Shown piece by piece: positions 48,290 to 58,247 of a stretch of DNA of 64,000 nt (position 1 is its first letter; each line of letters begins with the position of its first letter). Where the stretch lies: the NCBI RefSeq assembly GCF_008807415.1, contig NZ_CP043626.1, positions 1,736,001-1,800,000 of the forward strand, given 5' to 3'. The translations under genes and the position numbers were made by a program. The DNA is from Pseudomonas denitrificans (nom. rej.). Lineage in GTDB: Bacteria; Pseudomonadota; Gammaproteobacteria; Pseudomonadales; Pseudomonadaceae. The notes under the pieces are model-generated. The model was given only the letters and a program-made list of their open reading frames with translations. It had not been told where the DNA came from and did not search any database.

Positions 48290-49492
48290 TTATGGATTGA
48301 CTTCGGCGAGGCGGCACTGACTTTCCGGTGCATCGAGGCCGAGGCTGTCGAGTTCGCTGGCGGGATGCAGGAAGCCTTCCTGCGGTGAGGTGCTGACCAG
48401 CGCGCGTGGCTGCACCAGCGGGATGGGCTGGCGCAGCTGGCCGTCCCAGGGGCGGAAGCCGAGCTTGTAGCCCTTGAAGCCGTCCAGCGGCAGGTCGGGG
48501 GACAGCGACAGCTTGCGGATCGCCATCGGGTCGGCGTCCCGCAGCCGCGTCACGGCGCTGGCGATGCTGCGCACGGCGATCCAGGCGGCGAAGTCGCGAT
48601 CGTTCATCCAGCGTCCGGCATGTTCCTCGAACCGCTTCTGCAACTGCGCGGCGCCGTAGGTTTCCACGGTCTTGTGCCAGCCAGTGGCGACCAGCCCCTG
48701 GGTACCTGCCACCGGGCGCGGCAGCCAGGTGTTGTAGGGCACGTATTCGCCGAAGTCGCCGTGCTCGTCGGCAACCAGCACGGCGTCGTAGTCCTCGCTG
48801 GACTGAGTGAACAGGGCCATGTCGGCCTGGGCGCTGCGACGCTGGTCGTTGTCGAAGGTGAAGGGTTTTTCCTCGACGATCTTCGCGCCGAAACGCTTGG
48901 CCGAACGGCGCAGGGCATTGGCGTAGAGGGCGTCTTCCGGGCGCTGGCCGACGATCAGCAGCCAGCGCGTCCACTTGCGCAGCACCAGGAACTGGGTGAG
49001 CGCGTCGGTCAGCATCAGCCGGCTGGGCAGGGTGTGCAGCACGTTCAGCGCGCACTGGCTGGCGCGCAGTTCGTCATCGGCGGCGCCGGCGTTGAACAGT
49101 AGGCTGTCCGGCAGCGCGGCGGCCAGTTGGCGCAGGGTGTCGGCGGGAGCGTTGACCACGAACAGGCGCAAGCCGGCGTCGTGCAGACGCTTGGCCTCGG
49201 TGAGCAGTTTTTCCAGTGTGTCGGTGCTGGCCGCTTGCAGGCTGTAGCGGTGCTTGAGGAAGCGCCCGGTGCTGTTGCTGTCGGTGATTGCCAGCTCCGC
49301 GCCGCGCAGGCCTGCGTCGGTAGGTTCCGGGATGACGTTGGACAGCAGCGGGCCGGGGTCGGGTGTGTAGCCCAGGTAGCCGATGCGGACTTCCAGCGCG
49401 GGAGCTTCTTCGGCGCGGGCGTCGAGACCGAAGGCAGCGGCGCACGCAACAGCCAGCAGATAGGCCACGCCGTGCAGGACGAACTGGCGCAT
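48290..49492 (-). CDS. PQQ-associated ABC substrate-binding protein
   Basis: The 400-residue periplasmic protein has a signal peptide (LLAVACAAAFGLDARA) and a branched-chain-type binding-protein fold (VRIGYLGYTPDPGPLLSNVIPEPTD-like N-terminus; YDAVLVADEHGDFGEY centrally). This family is paired with PQQ alcohol dehydrogenase systems, with ligand unknown. AAAGGAG is 8 bases before the chosen ATG; the frame is open 12 codons further. It is the first gene of the operon, preceded at 87 bp by the 17-bp motif. Confidence 0.9.
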   Translation of the reverse strand: MRQFVLHGVAYLLAVACAAAFGLDARAEEAPALEVRIGYLGYTPDPGPLLSNVIPEPTDAGLRGAELAITDSNSTGRFLKHRYSLQAASTDTLEKLLTEAKRLHDAGLRLFVVNAPADTLRQLAAALPDSLLFNAGAADDELRASQCALNVLHTLPSRLMLTDALTQFLVLRKWTRWLLIVGQRPEDALYANALRRSAKRFGAKIVEEKPFTFDNDQRRSAQADMALFTQSSEDYDAVLVADEHGDFGEYVPYNTWLPRPVAGTQGLVATGWHKTVETYGAAQLQKRFEEHAGRWMNDRDFAAWIAVRSIASAVTRLRDADPMAIRKLSLSPDLPLDGFKGYKLGFRPWDGQLRQPIPLVQPRALVSTSPQEGFLHPASELDSLGLDAPESQCRLAEVNP

Positions 49493-49578
49493 GGGACGAC
49501 TCCTTTCTGGTTCTTGTGCGGCCAGCATAGGAAGCGTCAGGGGTGCGGCAAATATGCAGAAAGTACCGGTTGGGGCAG

Positions 49579-49595
49579 TACCAAGGTAGTAGGTT
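49579..49595 (-). promoter_or_regulatory. 17-bp motif upstream of the PQQ-associated ABC operon (candidate ErbR box)
   Basis: On the minus strand the sequence reads AACCTACTACCTTGGTA, 16 of 17 identical to the copy at 45706. It is followed about 49 bp later by TATGCT, a possible -10. It lies in the shared region between this operon and the divergent 52-residue peptide. Confidence 0.65.
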
Positions 49596-49652
49596 GCGCG
49601 CCGCGCCCGCGTCCTAGGATGGCGCTACAAGAACCAGAAGAGGAGCGTCGCC

Positions 49653-49811
49653 ATGCGTATCGCCGTCACTCTCGTCCTGCCGATCCTGCTGATGCTCAGC
49701 CTGTTCGGCTTCGACTTCCTCTACACCCGCAACGGCTACCTGCCGGCGGCGGAACTGCGTGCGCCCATGGCCCCGGTGGGTTGCATCACGACCTGTCGCG
49801 GCGCGCCCTAG
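49653..49811 (+). CDS. 52-residue single-pass peptide with C-terminal C-X3-C
   Basis: The short frame encodes an N-terminal hydrophobic helix (VTLVLPILLMLSLFGFDFLY), a short linker and a tail ending in VGCITTCRGAP. A good ribosome site (GAGGAGCG) lies 10 bases before the ATG. It is divergent from the PQQ-associated ABC operon and shares its motif-bearing intergenic region, then converges on the C39-peptidase gene 10 bp away. The family is not recognised. It could be a membrane-anchored component of the PQQ system, or a processed peptide. Confidence 0.65.
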   Translation: MRIAVTLVLPILLMLSLFGFDFLYTRNGYLPAAELRAPMAPVGCITTCRGAP

Positions 49812-49821
49812 GTCTCCGTCT

Positions 49822-50916
49822 TCAGCGCTTGTAGAGGATCACCGCCGCGCGCAGCTTGCTGCGGCCGAAGCGGCTCATCTGCTCGAACTCCGCGTGGCTC
49901 ACCGGGATGTGCTGGCAGTCCAGCGGTTCGCGGTGCTGGCTGTGGTCGACATCGGGGTCGTGCAGGTAGATGAAGTCCTCGTCACAGTCGGTGACCACCA
50001 CCCAGTGCGGCGCCTTGGAGCGGGTCAGCCGGTAGCTGCTGATCAGCACCAGCGGCTGGCCGCCGGCCTCCAGCGCGCCCTCTATATCCAGCTGGCTGAC
50101 CAGCAGTTGCTCGACGTCGCTTTGCGCCAGCTCGGCGCTGAAGTCCTCATGGACCAGGCGCATTACCTCGCGTTTTTCTTCGCTGCGCACGCCATCGAGG
50201 AACAGCGGGCCGTCTTCCGACAGCAACAGGCGCACGCGGAAGCCCCGGCGCAGCGCCGCCAGCGCCAGACCTTGCGGGCTGCAGCCGCCGTGGCCGGCGG
50301 TCATGTAGATGGTGGTCGCCTCGCGCCACAGGCGCAGCTCCTCGCGGCGCTCCAGGCGGCGCTTGGGCTCCAGTGCGCCCATGGCCATCAGCAGCGCCGA
50401 GGGGCCGCAGGTGAACTCGGTGGTCTGCCGGTAGTAAGGCACGTGGCGGTGGGTGCGCTCGTTGATGTGGCGGATGCGCTTCTCGAAGCGCAGGGCTTCG
50501 CTATGGTCTTCGTAGTAGTCGCGCACCGTGGCGAACGGGCGGTAGCCGTTGCGCTCGTAGAGGGCGATGGCGCCACGGTTGTCGGGGCGCACTTCCAGGC
50601 GCAGGTAGGCGCAGTCGTTCTCCAGCGCCTCGGCCTCGGCGCGGTCCAGCAGCTTCTGGCCCAGGCCGATGCCGCGGGCGCGTTCGTCCACGGCAATGGA
50701 ATACAGGCGCGCCAGCGAGGTGCCCTGGTGGAACAGCACCAGCGCGTAGCCCAGCAACTGGCCTTCGGATTCGGCGACGGTCAGGCTGGCGTGGGCGCGG
50801 GTGATCATCCACTGGAAGTTGCGGCGGGACAGGCGGTCGTGTTCGAAGCAGCGGTTTTCCATCTCGACCAGGGCTTGCAGGTCGTCGGCTGAAGCGGCGC
50901 GGAACTGGAGTTTCAT
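49822..50916 (-). CDS. GNAT acetyltransferase fused to a C39-like cysteine peptidase
   Basis: The 364-residue fusion has an N-terminal RimI-like GNAT domain (residues 1-150, acetyl-CoA loop VDERARGIGLGQKLLDRAEA, then LRLEVRPDNRGAIALYERNG) and a C-terminal C39/DUF3335 peptidase (Cys in TTEFTCGPSALLMAMGAL, His in KAPHWVVVTDCDED, Asp in YLHDPDVDHS). It is divergent from a RimK-like ligase with 141 bp between. The pair suggests peptide tagging by the ligase and trimming or acetylation by this enzyme. Function is inference. It is cytoplasmic; no signal peptide is seen. Confidence 0.88.
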   Translation of the reverse strand: MKLQFRAASADDLQALVEMENRCFEHDRLSRRNFQWMITRAHASLTVAESEGQLLGYALVLFHQGTSLARLYSIAVDERARGIGLGQKLLDRAEAEALENDCAYLRLEVRPDNRGAIALYERNGYRPFATVRDYYEDHSEALRFEKRIRHINERTHRHVPYYRQTTEFTCGPSALLMAMGALEPKRRLERREELRLWREATTIYMTAGHGGCSPQGLALAALRRGFRVRLLLSEDGPLFLDGVRSEEKREVMRLVHEDFSAELAQSDVEQLLVSQLDIEGALEAGGQPLVLISSYRLTRSKAPHWVVVTDCDEDFIYLHDPDVDHSQHREPLDCQHIPVSHAEFEQMSRFGRSKLRAAVILYKR

Positions 50917-51057
50917 AGGGTAAGAATTCGTTAATCCGGAAGGCGCACCTTGTCCGGTGCTGGCCGCGAACGGGCGTTGCGTCGTGTGGTCGAAGCTCAA
51001 CCAGTATTGTCCCAGGGGCAGGGCGCGGCAAGCGCGCCAGCCAGCTTCGGAGGTGTC

Positions 51058-52548
51058 GTGAGCAAGCTGTTCATCATCGTGGAACGCAAGGAAGACTGGG
51101 CCTCCTACTATCCCAGCGAAGACGTGGTCAGCGCCCAGGAGTACCTGGAGATGCCCATCGACGACGACAACGGCAAGCGCGTGCAGGTAATCAACCTGTG
51201 CCGCAACTACAAGTACCTGGGCCACGGCTATTACTGCTCGCTGCTGGCCGAAGCGCGCGGGCACAAGGTGATCCCGTCGGTGCGCAGCATCAGCGAGCTG
51301 GCGAAGAAATCGCTCTACAGCCTGGCGCTGGAAGACCTGGAGAAGACCCTCGACAAGGCGCTGGCCGACCACCCCTACGGCAGCACCGATGGCTTCACCC
51401 TGACGCTGTACTTCGGTCGCACCGACATCGAGCCGCTGCAGGACCTGGCGCGCCAGCTGTTCGAGGCGCTGCCATGCCCGATGCTGCTGGTGGAGTTCCG
51501 CAAGAACCGGGGCTGGCATATCGAGGGCGTGAAGCCGGGGAACATCCACAAGCTGCGCGAGGACCAGGAGGAACAGTTCGCCAACGCGCTGGACGGCTTC
51601 AGCCGGCAGATCTGGCGCAAGCCGCGTTCGCGCAAGCAATACCGCTACGACCTGGCGATCCTGCACGACCCGGAAGAAGCCTTCCCGCCGTCCGATCGCA
51701 AGGCGCTGAAGAACTTCATCCGCATCGGCCGCAGCCTGGGCATCGACGTCGAGCTGATCGAAAAGAAGGACTACTCGCGCCTGGCGGAGTACGACGCCCT
51801 GCTGATCCGCGAGACCACCAGTGTCAGCGACCACACCTATCGCTTCGCCAAGAAGGCCGAGAGCGAGGGCATGGTGGTGATGGACGATCCGGTGTCGATC
51901 CTGCGCTGCACCAACAAGGTGTACCTCGCCGACCTGTTGCGCAGCCACAAGCTGGGCATGCCGGCCACCGAAATCCTCTACAAGGACAACCCGCAGGAGC
52001 TGGAGAAGGTCGGCGAGCGCCTGGGCTTCCCGCTGGTGCTGAAGATCCCCGACGGCAGTTTCTCCCGCGGCGTGATCAAGGTGGCCAACCAGGAGGAGCT
52101 GCTCAAGGCCAGTGCGGAACTGTTCGAGCGCTCGGTGCTGCTGCTCGCCCAGGAGTTTTTCTATACCGAATATGACTGGCGGATCGGCGTCTTGAACCAG
52201 AAACCCATATTCGCCTGCCAGTACTTCATGTCCAAGGGTCACTGGCAGATCTACGACCACAGCCCGGACGCCCAGGAAGTGAGCGGTGATTTCCGCACGA
52301 TGGCGGTCCATGAGGCGCCGCGCAAGGTCGTGGAACTGGCGGTGAAAACCGCCAACCTGATCGGCGACGGGCTCTACGGCGTGGATTTGAAGCAGGCGGG
52401 GGACCGGGTGGTGGTCATCGAGGTGAACGACAACCCGAACATCGACTGTGGGGTAGAGGACGTCTACCTGGGGGACGATCTCTACAAGCTGGTGCTCGAG
52501 GAGTTCGTGCGGCGGCTGGAAGTCAAGCGGCGCGGTCGCGGGTGGTGA
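51058..52548 (+). CDS. RimK-family ATP-grasp ligase with RLAN N-terminal domain
   Basis: The 496-residue protein starts at a GTG behind a strong GGAGGT. The N-terminal ~130 residues (MSKLFIIVERKEDWASYYPS) form the RLAN-type domain found on a subset of RimK proteins. The C-terminal ~230 residues are ATP-grasp (FPLVLKIPDGSFSRGVIKV, WRIGVLNQKPIFACQYF, VVVIEVNDNPNIDCG with the metal-binding Asn/Glu). Family members add amino acids, commonly glutamate, to proteins or small molecules. It is divergent from the GNAT-C39 fusion, a pairing described for predicted amidoligase systems. Confidence 0.9.
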   Translation: MSKLFIIVERKEDWASYYPSEDVVSAQEYLEMPIDDDNGKRVQVINLCRNYKYLGHGYYCSLLAEARGHKVIPSVRSISELAKKSLYSLALEDLEKTLDKALADHPYGSTDGFTLTLYFGRTDIEPLQDLARQLFEALPCPMLLVEFRKNRGWHIEGVKPGNIHKLREDQEEQFANALDGFSRQIWRKPRSRKQYRYDLAILHDPEEAFPPSDRKALKNFIRIGRSLGIDVELIEKKDYSRLAEYDALLIRETTSVSDHTYRFAKKAESEGMVVMDDPVSILRCTNKVYLADLLRSHKLGMPATEILYKDNPQELEKVGERLGFPLVLKIPDGSFSRGVIKVANQEELLKASAELFERSVLLLAQEFFYTEYDWRIGVLNQKPIFACQYFMSKGHWQIYDHSPDAQEVSGDFRTMAVHEAPRKVVELAVKTANLIGDGLYGVDLKQAGDRVVVIEVNDNPNIDCGVEDVYLGDDLYKLVLEEFVRRLEVKRRGRGW

Positions 52549-52679
52549 GATCGATTCGGCATTGACCTTATAGGAAAACGGTCAATGGGCTGCGTCAAGA
52601 TATTGCTAGCGTTACAAATTGGAGCGCCAACCGACTGTTTTTTAAAGTTTTTCAAAATAATGGCGCCAAGGAAGGGAGC

Positions 52680-54014
<1,335 letters not shown>

Positions 54015-54317
54015 GGCGGGGTGGCCGTAGTACTGAAGGAGCTCCGAGGGGCGCTCCTTCAGGTTGGCTTCGTGCCGGCATCTGTAGGCATTTCCGCTCA
54101 CACCGATATCACAATGGCGCGCCAATGTAGGATGGCGTGGAGCGCAGCGATACCCATCGATCAAGCCCAAGCCACGGGTTCTGCAACGGCGGAGCAAAAG
54201 AAGCGCCGGCCCCGCCGGCGGATCGCGGGCATCAGAAGGCAGGCGCGGTCAACGCCTGCGGTGGCAGGAATGACAAAGGCCCCGAACAGGGGCCTTTGCG
54301 GTTGGACAGCCGAGCCG
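54015..54317. repeat. Intergenic region with hairpin, family-B copy and fap terminator
   Basis: CTGAAGGAGC...GCTCCTTCAG (54033-54062) is a strong hairpin without a T tract after the activator gene. A family-B copy with GTAGGATGG and the reverse core spans 54127-54157, and a GCCGGCCCCGCCGGCGGATCGCGGGC fragment follows at ~54204, broken as CCGGCCCCGCCGG. No gene is seen. Confidence 0.6.
54275..54297 (-). terminator. Terminator after fapF
   Basis: AAAGGCCCC-TGTT-CGGGGCCTTT on minus, followed by a weak T-containing tail, 20 bp beyond the fapF stop. It ends the fap operon. Confidence 0.75.
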
Positions 54318-55592
54318 TCAGAAGTAATACGGGAATTTCACGCTGAAGCTGAAATCCGGCGCATCCGGCGAGATGCCGATGGACAGGTTCGGCACGATGG
54401 TCAGGTTGGGGCTCCACGCGTAGGTCAGGCCCCAGTTGAAGTACGCCGCGTTGGCGTCGCTACCGGTGACGGTGGTCCAGTCGCCGCCATCGGCCTTGAT
54501 CTTGCTCTTCTGGGCGATCAGGTCGGAGAAGGAGAACGACATGCTGGTCTTCTCGTTGAGGGCGAAGGCAACGCCCGCACCGATCTGGAACCAGTCGCCG
54601 AGGTCGACCTTGCCCTTCTGCTTCACGCCCTGGGTGGGGCTGATGTCATCGAAGGACTCTTCGAAGTTGTAGGTGTAGGAGAAGCTGCCGAACAGCACGG
54701 CCGGGTCGACGGTCTTGACCAGCGAAATGCCGGGGGTGACCGACCAGACACCGTTGCCGGTAGGCAGGGACTCGGGCACGTTGAGGTTGTCGTTGTCCGA
54801 GGCGCGCTTGAGCTTGATGCCGTAGGGTTCCTTGCCGGTGGGGGCCTTGATCCTCAGGCTGACCACCGCGTCGGGGCGCGATTCGGTTTCGTCCATGAAC
54901 TTGTAGGCGATGCCGACGTTGACGTCACCCAGGGTCGGGTCGCGGGTGACCTTCTCGTCAGTGGACTGCGCCGTGGAGTTGCCGGCGCCAGACGATTCGA
55001 AGGTGCTCTCGCGGTAAACCACGGGGGCGTTTATGTCGAACTGCCAGCGGTTGTTCCAGTTGTAGCGGCCGGTGAGGTCCAGGGTCCAGTTGTCGGCGTT
55101 GATGTTGTCCACGCCGATGTTGCCCAGGAAGATCGTATCCAGCGCCAGGAAACCGTTGAGGATCAGCTGCTTGGCGTCGTAGTGGGTGTAGGTGATGCCC
55201 GTCTCGAAGCTGAACGCGCCGTTGCCGAAGAAGCCGCTGGCTTCGTCGTAGAGGTTCTCCACGCTCTTGGGCGGACTGGCGTCGTCCTTGAGCGACTCGC
55301 CGTAGGAACTGCCGCTGGAGGCAACGGTGTTGCCGGTTCCGGGCGGTGTCGGCTTGCCGGTGGAGGTGACCAGGCGCTTGGGCTGGGCGGGGGTGGCCGG
55401 AGCCTCCTCGACCTGCCTGACCCGCTGCTCCAGCACCATCAGGGCCTTCTGCTGGGCCTCGTAGCGCTGCTTGAGTTCGAGGAGCTCCTGCTTCAACGTC
55501 TCCACCTCGGCTTCCGTCGCGGCGGCGGCGAAGGTCGAGGGGAGTAATGCGGATACACAGATTGCAGTTCCTAGCGTTAGCGATCGGTGCAT
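54318..55592 (-). CDS. fapF: FapF, outer-membrane exporter of Fap amyloid
   Basis: The 424-residue protein has a signal peptide (ending TFAAAA), a periplasmic trimeric coiled coil ([20 protein letters not shown]), a Gly/Ser/Pro linker, and a C-terminal 12-strand-type beta-barrel ending in FPYYF. This is FapF, the pore that secretes FapC, FapB and FapE. It is the last gene of the fap operon, 52 bp after fapE. Identification is secure from sequence and context. Confidence 0.95.
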   Translation of the reverse strand: MHRSLTLGTAICVSALLPSTFAAAATEAEVETLKQELLELKQRYEAQQKALMVLEQRVRQVEEAPATPAQPKRLVTSTGKPTPPGTGNTVASSGSSYGESLKDDASPPKSVENLYDEASGFFGNGAFSFETGITYTHYDAKQLILNGFLALDTIFLGNIGVDNINADNWTLDLTGRYNWNNRWQFDINAPVVYRESTFESSGAGNSTAQSTDEKVTRDPTLGDVNVGIAYKFMDETESRPDAVVSLRIKAPTGKEPYGIKLKRASDNDNLNVPESLPTGNGVWSVTPGISLVKTVDPAVLFGSFSYTYNFEESFDDISPTQGVKQKGKVDLGDWFQIGAGVAFALNEKTSMSFSFSDLIAQKSKIKADGGDWTTVTGSDANAAYFNWGLTYAWSPNLTIVPNLSIGISPDAPDFSFSVKFPYYF

Positions 55593-55644
55593 GGCGCGCT
55601 GTCCTTCTTATAGGTTGGACCTCACAGTCGCACTGGAGCGTAGA

Positions 55645-56385
55645 TCACATACCCATGGTGCGAAGCCCTTTGAGTTGGTCGAGATTGCAGTCCAGCGCTC
55701 CAGACGACGGAAGGTTGTTTTTGAGTACCACACTGAGCTGTGCCAGGTTGTTGACGGCATTATTTCCACCCACCATCTGCGCGGCCTGGAGCAGGCCGCC
55801 GGCGGCGAGTTGCTGCATGGCGACGCCCTGGCCGTTGGCGTTGATCGCCATCTGCACGCCGCCGTTGCTCGGTGACACGCTGACGGTGCCGGCCGCATTG
55901 CTGGCGGTGACAGGGGTGGCGTCCAGTGGCGTTCCCTGCGGGGCTGCTACAGGCGGGGCCTGGTTGGCTTCCTTCACGTCGATGCTGACGTTGTTGGAAG
56001 CGGTGTTGTAATCACCCGCGGCGCGAACGCTCTGGGTGACGCCCTGGGTCTGGTTGAGTCCGGCGCCGCCAGTGACGGTACCGGTGCCTGCGGCCGGTGC
56101 CGCGCCGCTGCCTTTCTCGTCGATGGTGGTGACGTAGAACTGCGGCTTGATGGTGGACTCCTGGATCTGCATGCTGACCTTGGCGCCGATGTTGTCGCCC
56201 ACGGCGTTCTTCCAGGTACTGCTCATGACGATGCCGAAGCTGATGACCCGGCCCGGCATCACGTATTTGCCGCGCAGCTGGGCCAGTTCATGATCCTTCA
56301 GTTCGATCGGCTTGAAGACACTTTCCGCCTGGACCGGCAGGCAGGCCACTATGCAGGTGGCGGCAAGCAGCGGGATCACTTTCAT
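55645..56385 (-). CDS. fapE: FapE, minor Fap fibre/assembly component
   Basis: The 246-residue protein has a signal peptide (LLAATCIVACLPVQA) and the FapE-type region KPIELKDHELAQLRGKYVMP. The C-terminal half is rich in Asn/Gln/Gly/Val and contains loose repeats (NQTQGVTQSVRAAGDYNTAS; SNAAGTVSVSPSNGGVQMAI), like FapB/C. GGGGAGAA precedes the ATG; the open frame upstream is not native. FapE is secreted in small amounts with the fibre. Confidence 0.92.
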   Translation of the reverse strand: MKVIPLLAATCIVACLPVQAESVFKPIELKDHELAQLRGKYVMPGRVISFGIVMSSTWKNAVGDNIGAKVSMQIQESTIKPQFYVTTIDEKGSGAAPAAGTGTVTGGAGLNQTQGVTQSVRAAGDYNTASNNVSIDVKEANQAPPVAAPQGTPLDATPVTASNAAGTVSVSPSNGGVQMAINANGQGVAMQQLAAGGLLQAAQMVGGNNAVNNLAQLSVVLKNNLPSSGALDCNLDQLKGLRTMGM

Positions 56386-56431
56386 TAGGGTTCTCCCCGG
56401 AAGGATTCCTGCCTTCCATTCTTGTGCGGTC

Positions 56432-57112
56432 TCAGAGGAAGTCGCTCTGGATGAAACCGAATTCCATGAGCTCTGCATCCTTGACCGGGCTGAACGCATT
56501 GATTCGGTCCCTGGCCGTCAGTGGGTCGGGCGGGTTCATCAGGGCGTTGGCCTGTTCGTAGCCCGGACCGATGACGGCGAAGATGATGCCGTTCCAGCCT
56601 TTGAGAAAATCTTCCTGGGTGAAGCGCTTGTGGCCCAGCACCGGGTCGCCGATATAGACGTAGCCTTTATAGGCACGCTGCATCACGACGAAGTGTTTGT
56701 AGCCACGGATATCCATCAGCACTATCACCGGGATCGTCAGCTTCTCCAGAGACGCCGGCGGGATTCGGTACCCGCGTGCGCGCATGCCGATGCCTTCGAG
56801 ATACGTCTTCATGTCGAGCATCGAAAAGCCCTGCGTGCGCACCAGGTCCGGGTCGGCCCGGACGAGCATCCCCTTGATCACGAATTCCTCGTCCACGTCC
56901 AGCGCATAGGCCTGGCGGAGGATCGTCGCCAGCGCGGCGGCGCCGCAGCTGAAGTCGGTCTTCTGCTGGACCAGATTGCTGAACTTGCGCTCGCGGATGC
57001 TCTCGACGTGCTTGTAGGCCATCGACCCGCCGGGAAGGATGGCGAAGGGGAGTTGCGCGGCCTGCGTCGTGAGGCTGAAGAGGGCGAGCAAAAGCAGGGC
57101 GGACGTACGCAT
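56432..57112 (-). CDS. fapD: FapD, C39-like cysteine protease of the Fap system
   Basis: The 226-residue protein has a signal peptide (ALLLLALFSLTTQA) and a C39-type papain fold: Cys in KTDFSCGAAALATILRQAY (~residue 60), His in GYKHFVVMQRAY and Asp in VYIGDPVLGHKRF. FapD is proposed to process or guide Fap subunits in the periplasm. It lies 75 bp downstream of fapC and 46 bp before fapE. The ribosome site is weak (AAGGCG). Confidence 0.93.
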   Translation of the reverse strand: MRTSALLLLALFSLTTQAAQLPFAILPGGSMAYKHVESIRERKFSNLVQQKTDFSCGAAALATILRQAYALDVDEEFVIKGMLVRADPDLVRTQGFSMLDMKTYLEGIGMRARGYRIPPASLEKLTIPVIVLMDIRGYKHFVVMQRAYKGYVYIGDPVLGHKRFTQEDFLKGWNGIIFAVIGPGYEQANALMNPPDPLTARDRINAFSPVKDAELMEFGFIQSDFL

Positions 57113-57187
57113 GATCGTGACGCCTTGGGGTGGCCTTAGGAGAAGGAGGCTCCGTCGCCGGAGCCTCCAGGTGCTACGCCAGTTCGC

Positions 57188-58192
57188 TTACAGGCAGGAT
57201 TTGCAGCCTGCGGCGATGGACAGCGAGTTGCTCTGCTGGTTGCCTACGCCAGCCGCAACGTTCGCGCCCAGGTTGCCCGAGACGTTGTTGAGCGAGTTGT
57301 TGATGGAGGCATCGTTGCGCACCGGGTCTTTCCAGCCGGTGGGGATCAGCACCTGATAGGTCGCCTGGCCTCTCAGGTCAACAGTGCCAGCTTCGACGAA
57401 GAACAGCGGATCCTTGTCGGTTTTGCTGCCACCGCTGTGACGGCTGTCGTCATGACCGCCACGGCCCGACTCGTCGACCACGTAGCCTGCGCCTGCGCCC
57501 TTGTAGGTGCCATGGGCGCTGAAGGTGGAGCGCAAGGTTTCCTTCTCGTAAGTCAGGAAGGCCACGTTGCCCACGGTGTTGCCACTGGAGGTCTGGGTGG
57601 CGCCACTGTAGGAGTCAGCACTACGACCACCGGACACGGCGGCTGCCATGTCGTTTTTCTGCTGGTTGTAGTTGCCCGAGGCGATGTTGATGCCGATGTT
57701 CCCCGAGGAGTTGCTGCCGGAGTTGTTCAGCGACGCCTTGTTGGTGGTGGAGAAGTTCCAGGCCTGGTTGTCCGTGTTGTTCTGGGTCACTTCAGTTGAC
57801 GCATAGGCGGTACCGAAGATGAACTTCTCATCGGCAGTCGCCAGGGCGGCAGCGTTGGCCTGTTGGTTCATGTCGCCAGCGGCGACGTTGACGCCCACGT
57901 TGCCGGATGCGTTCCCCAACGATCCGTCGACTGTCGCGTTGTTCTTGGTGCCCATGTTCACCACGGTGTTGTCGCTGCTCTCCTGGGTGTCTTCCACCGT
58001 GGCGCTGGCGCCTGCATCGATCCGCGGGTCCTTGTAGGGATCGTACGGAGGCTTGGGTTGCTGGTGATGATGGCCATGGTTGTCGTGATGGCCACGACCC
58101 CGGTCGTTGTCGCGATTATCTGCTTGCACTGCTACAGCCATGACCGCTGCAACAGCGAAAACCAGAGGCTTCAGAGCCATTCTTGGTTTCAT
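57188..58192 (-). CDS. fapC: FapC, major amyloid subunit
   Basis: The 334-residue protein has a signal peptide (VFAVAAVMAVAVQA), a His/Asp/Gly-rich stretch (DRGRGHHDNHGHHHQQP) and three amyloid repeats of the form ...N-x-ASGN-(V/I)GVN-(V/I)A-(A/S)G-(D/N)xNQQ..., at about residues 75-115, 145-185 and 295-330. Linkers separate them, one of them rich in Gly/Ser/His. The C-terminus is the conserved GCKSCL, the FapC CXXC motif. AAAGGAGA precedes the ATG. FapC forms the bulk of the extracellular fibre. Confidence 0.95.
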   Translation of the reverse strand: MKPRMALKPLVFAVAAVMAVAVQADNRDNDRGRGHHDNHGHHHQQPKPPYDPYKDPRIDAGASATVEDTQESSDNTVVNMGTKNNATVDGSLGNASGNVGVNVAAGDMNQQANAAALATADEKFIFGTAYASTEVTQNNTDNQAWNFSTTNKASLNNSGSNSSGNIGINIASGNYNQQKNDMAAAVSGGRSADSYSGATQTSSGNTVGNVAFLTYEKETLRSTFSAHGTYKGAGAGYVVDESGRGGHDDSRHSGGSKTDKDPLFFVEAGTVDLRGQATYQVLIPTGWKDPVRNDASINNSLNNVSGNLGANVAAGVGNQQSNSLSIAAGCKSCL

Positions 58193-58247
58193 GGTGTATC
58201 TCCTTTGCTTTGTTTGGCGTGTTTAGTGTTATTGGAGTTGGCTTGGG

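Noticed and set aside
54033..54062. Hairpin after the sigma-54 activator gene as a terminator
   Set aside because: The stem is strong (CTGAAGGAGC/GCTCCTTCAG) but no T tract follows, so it is not called a rho-independent terminator.
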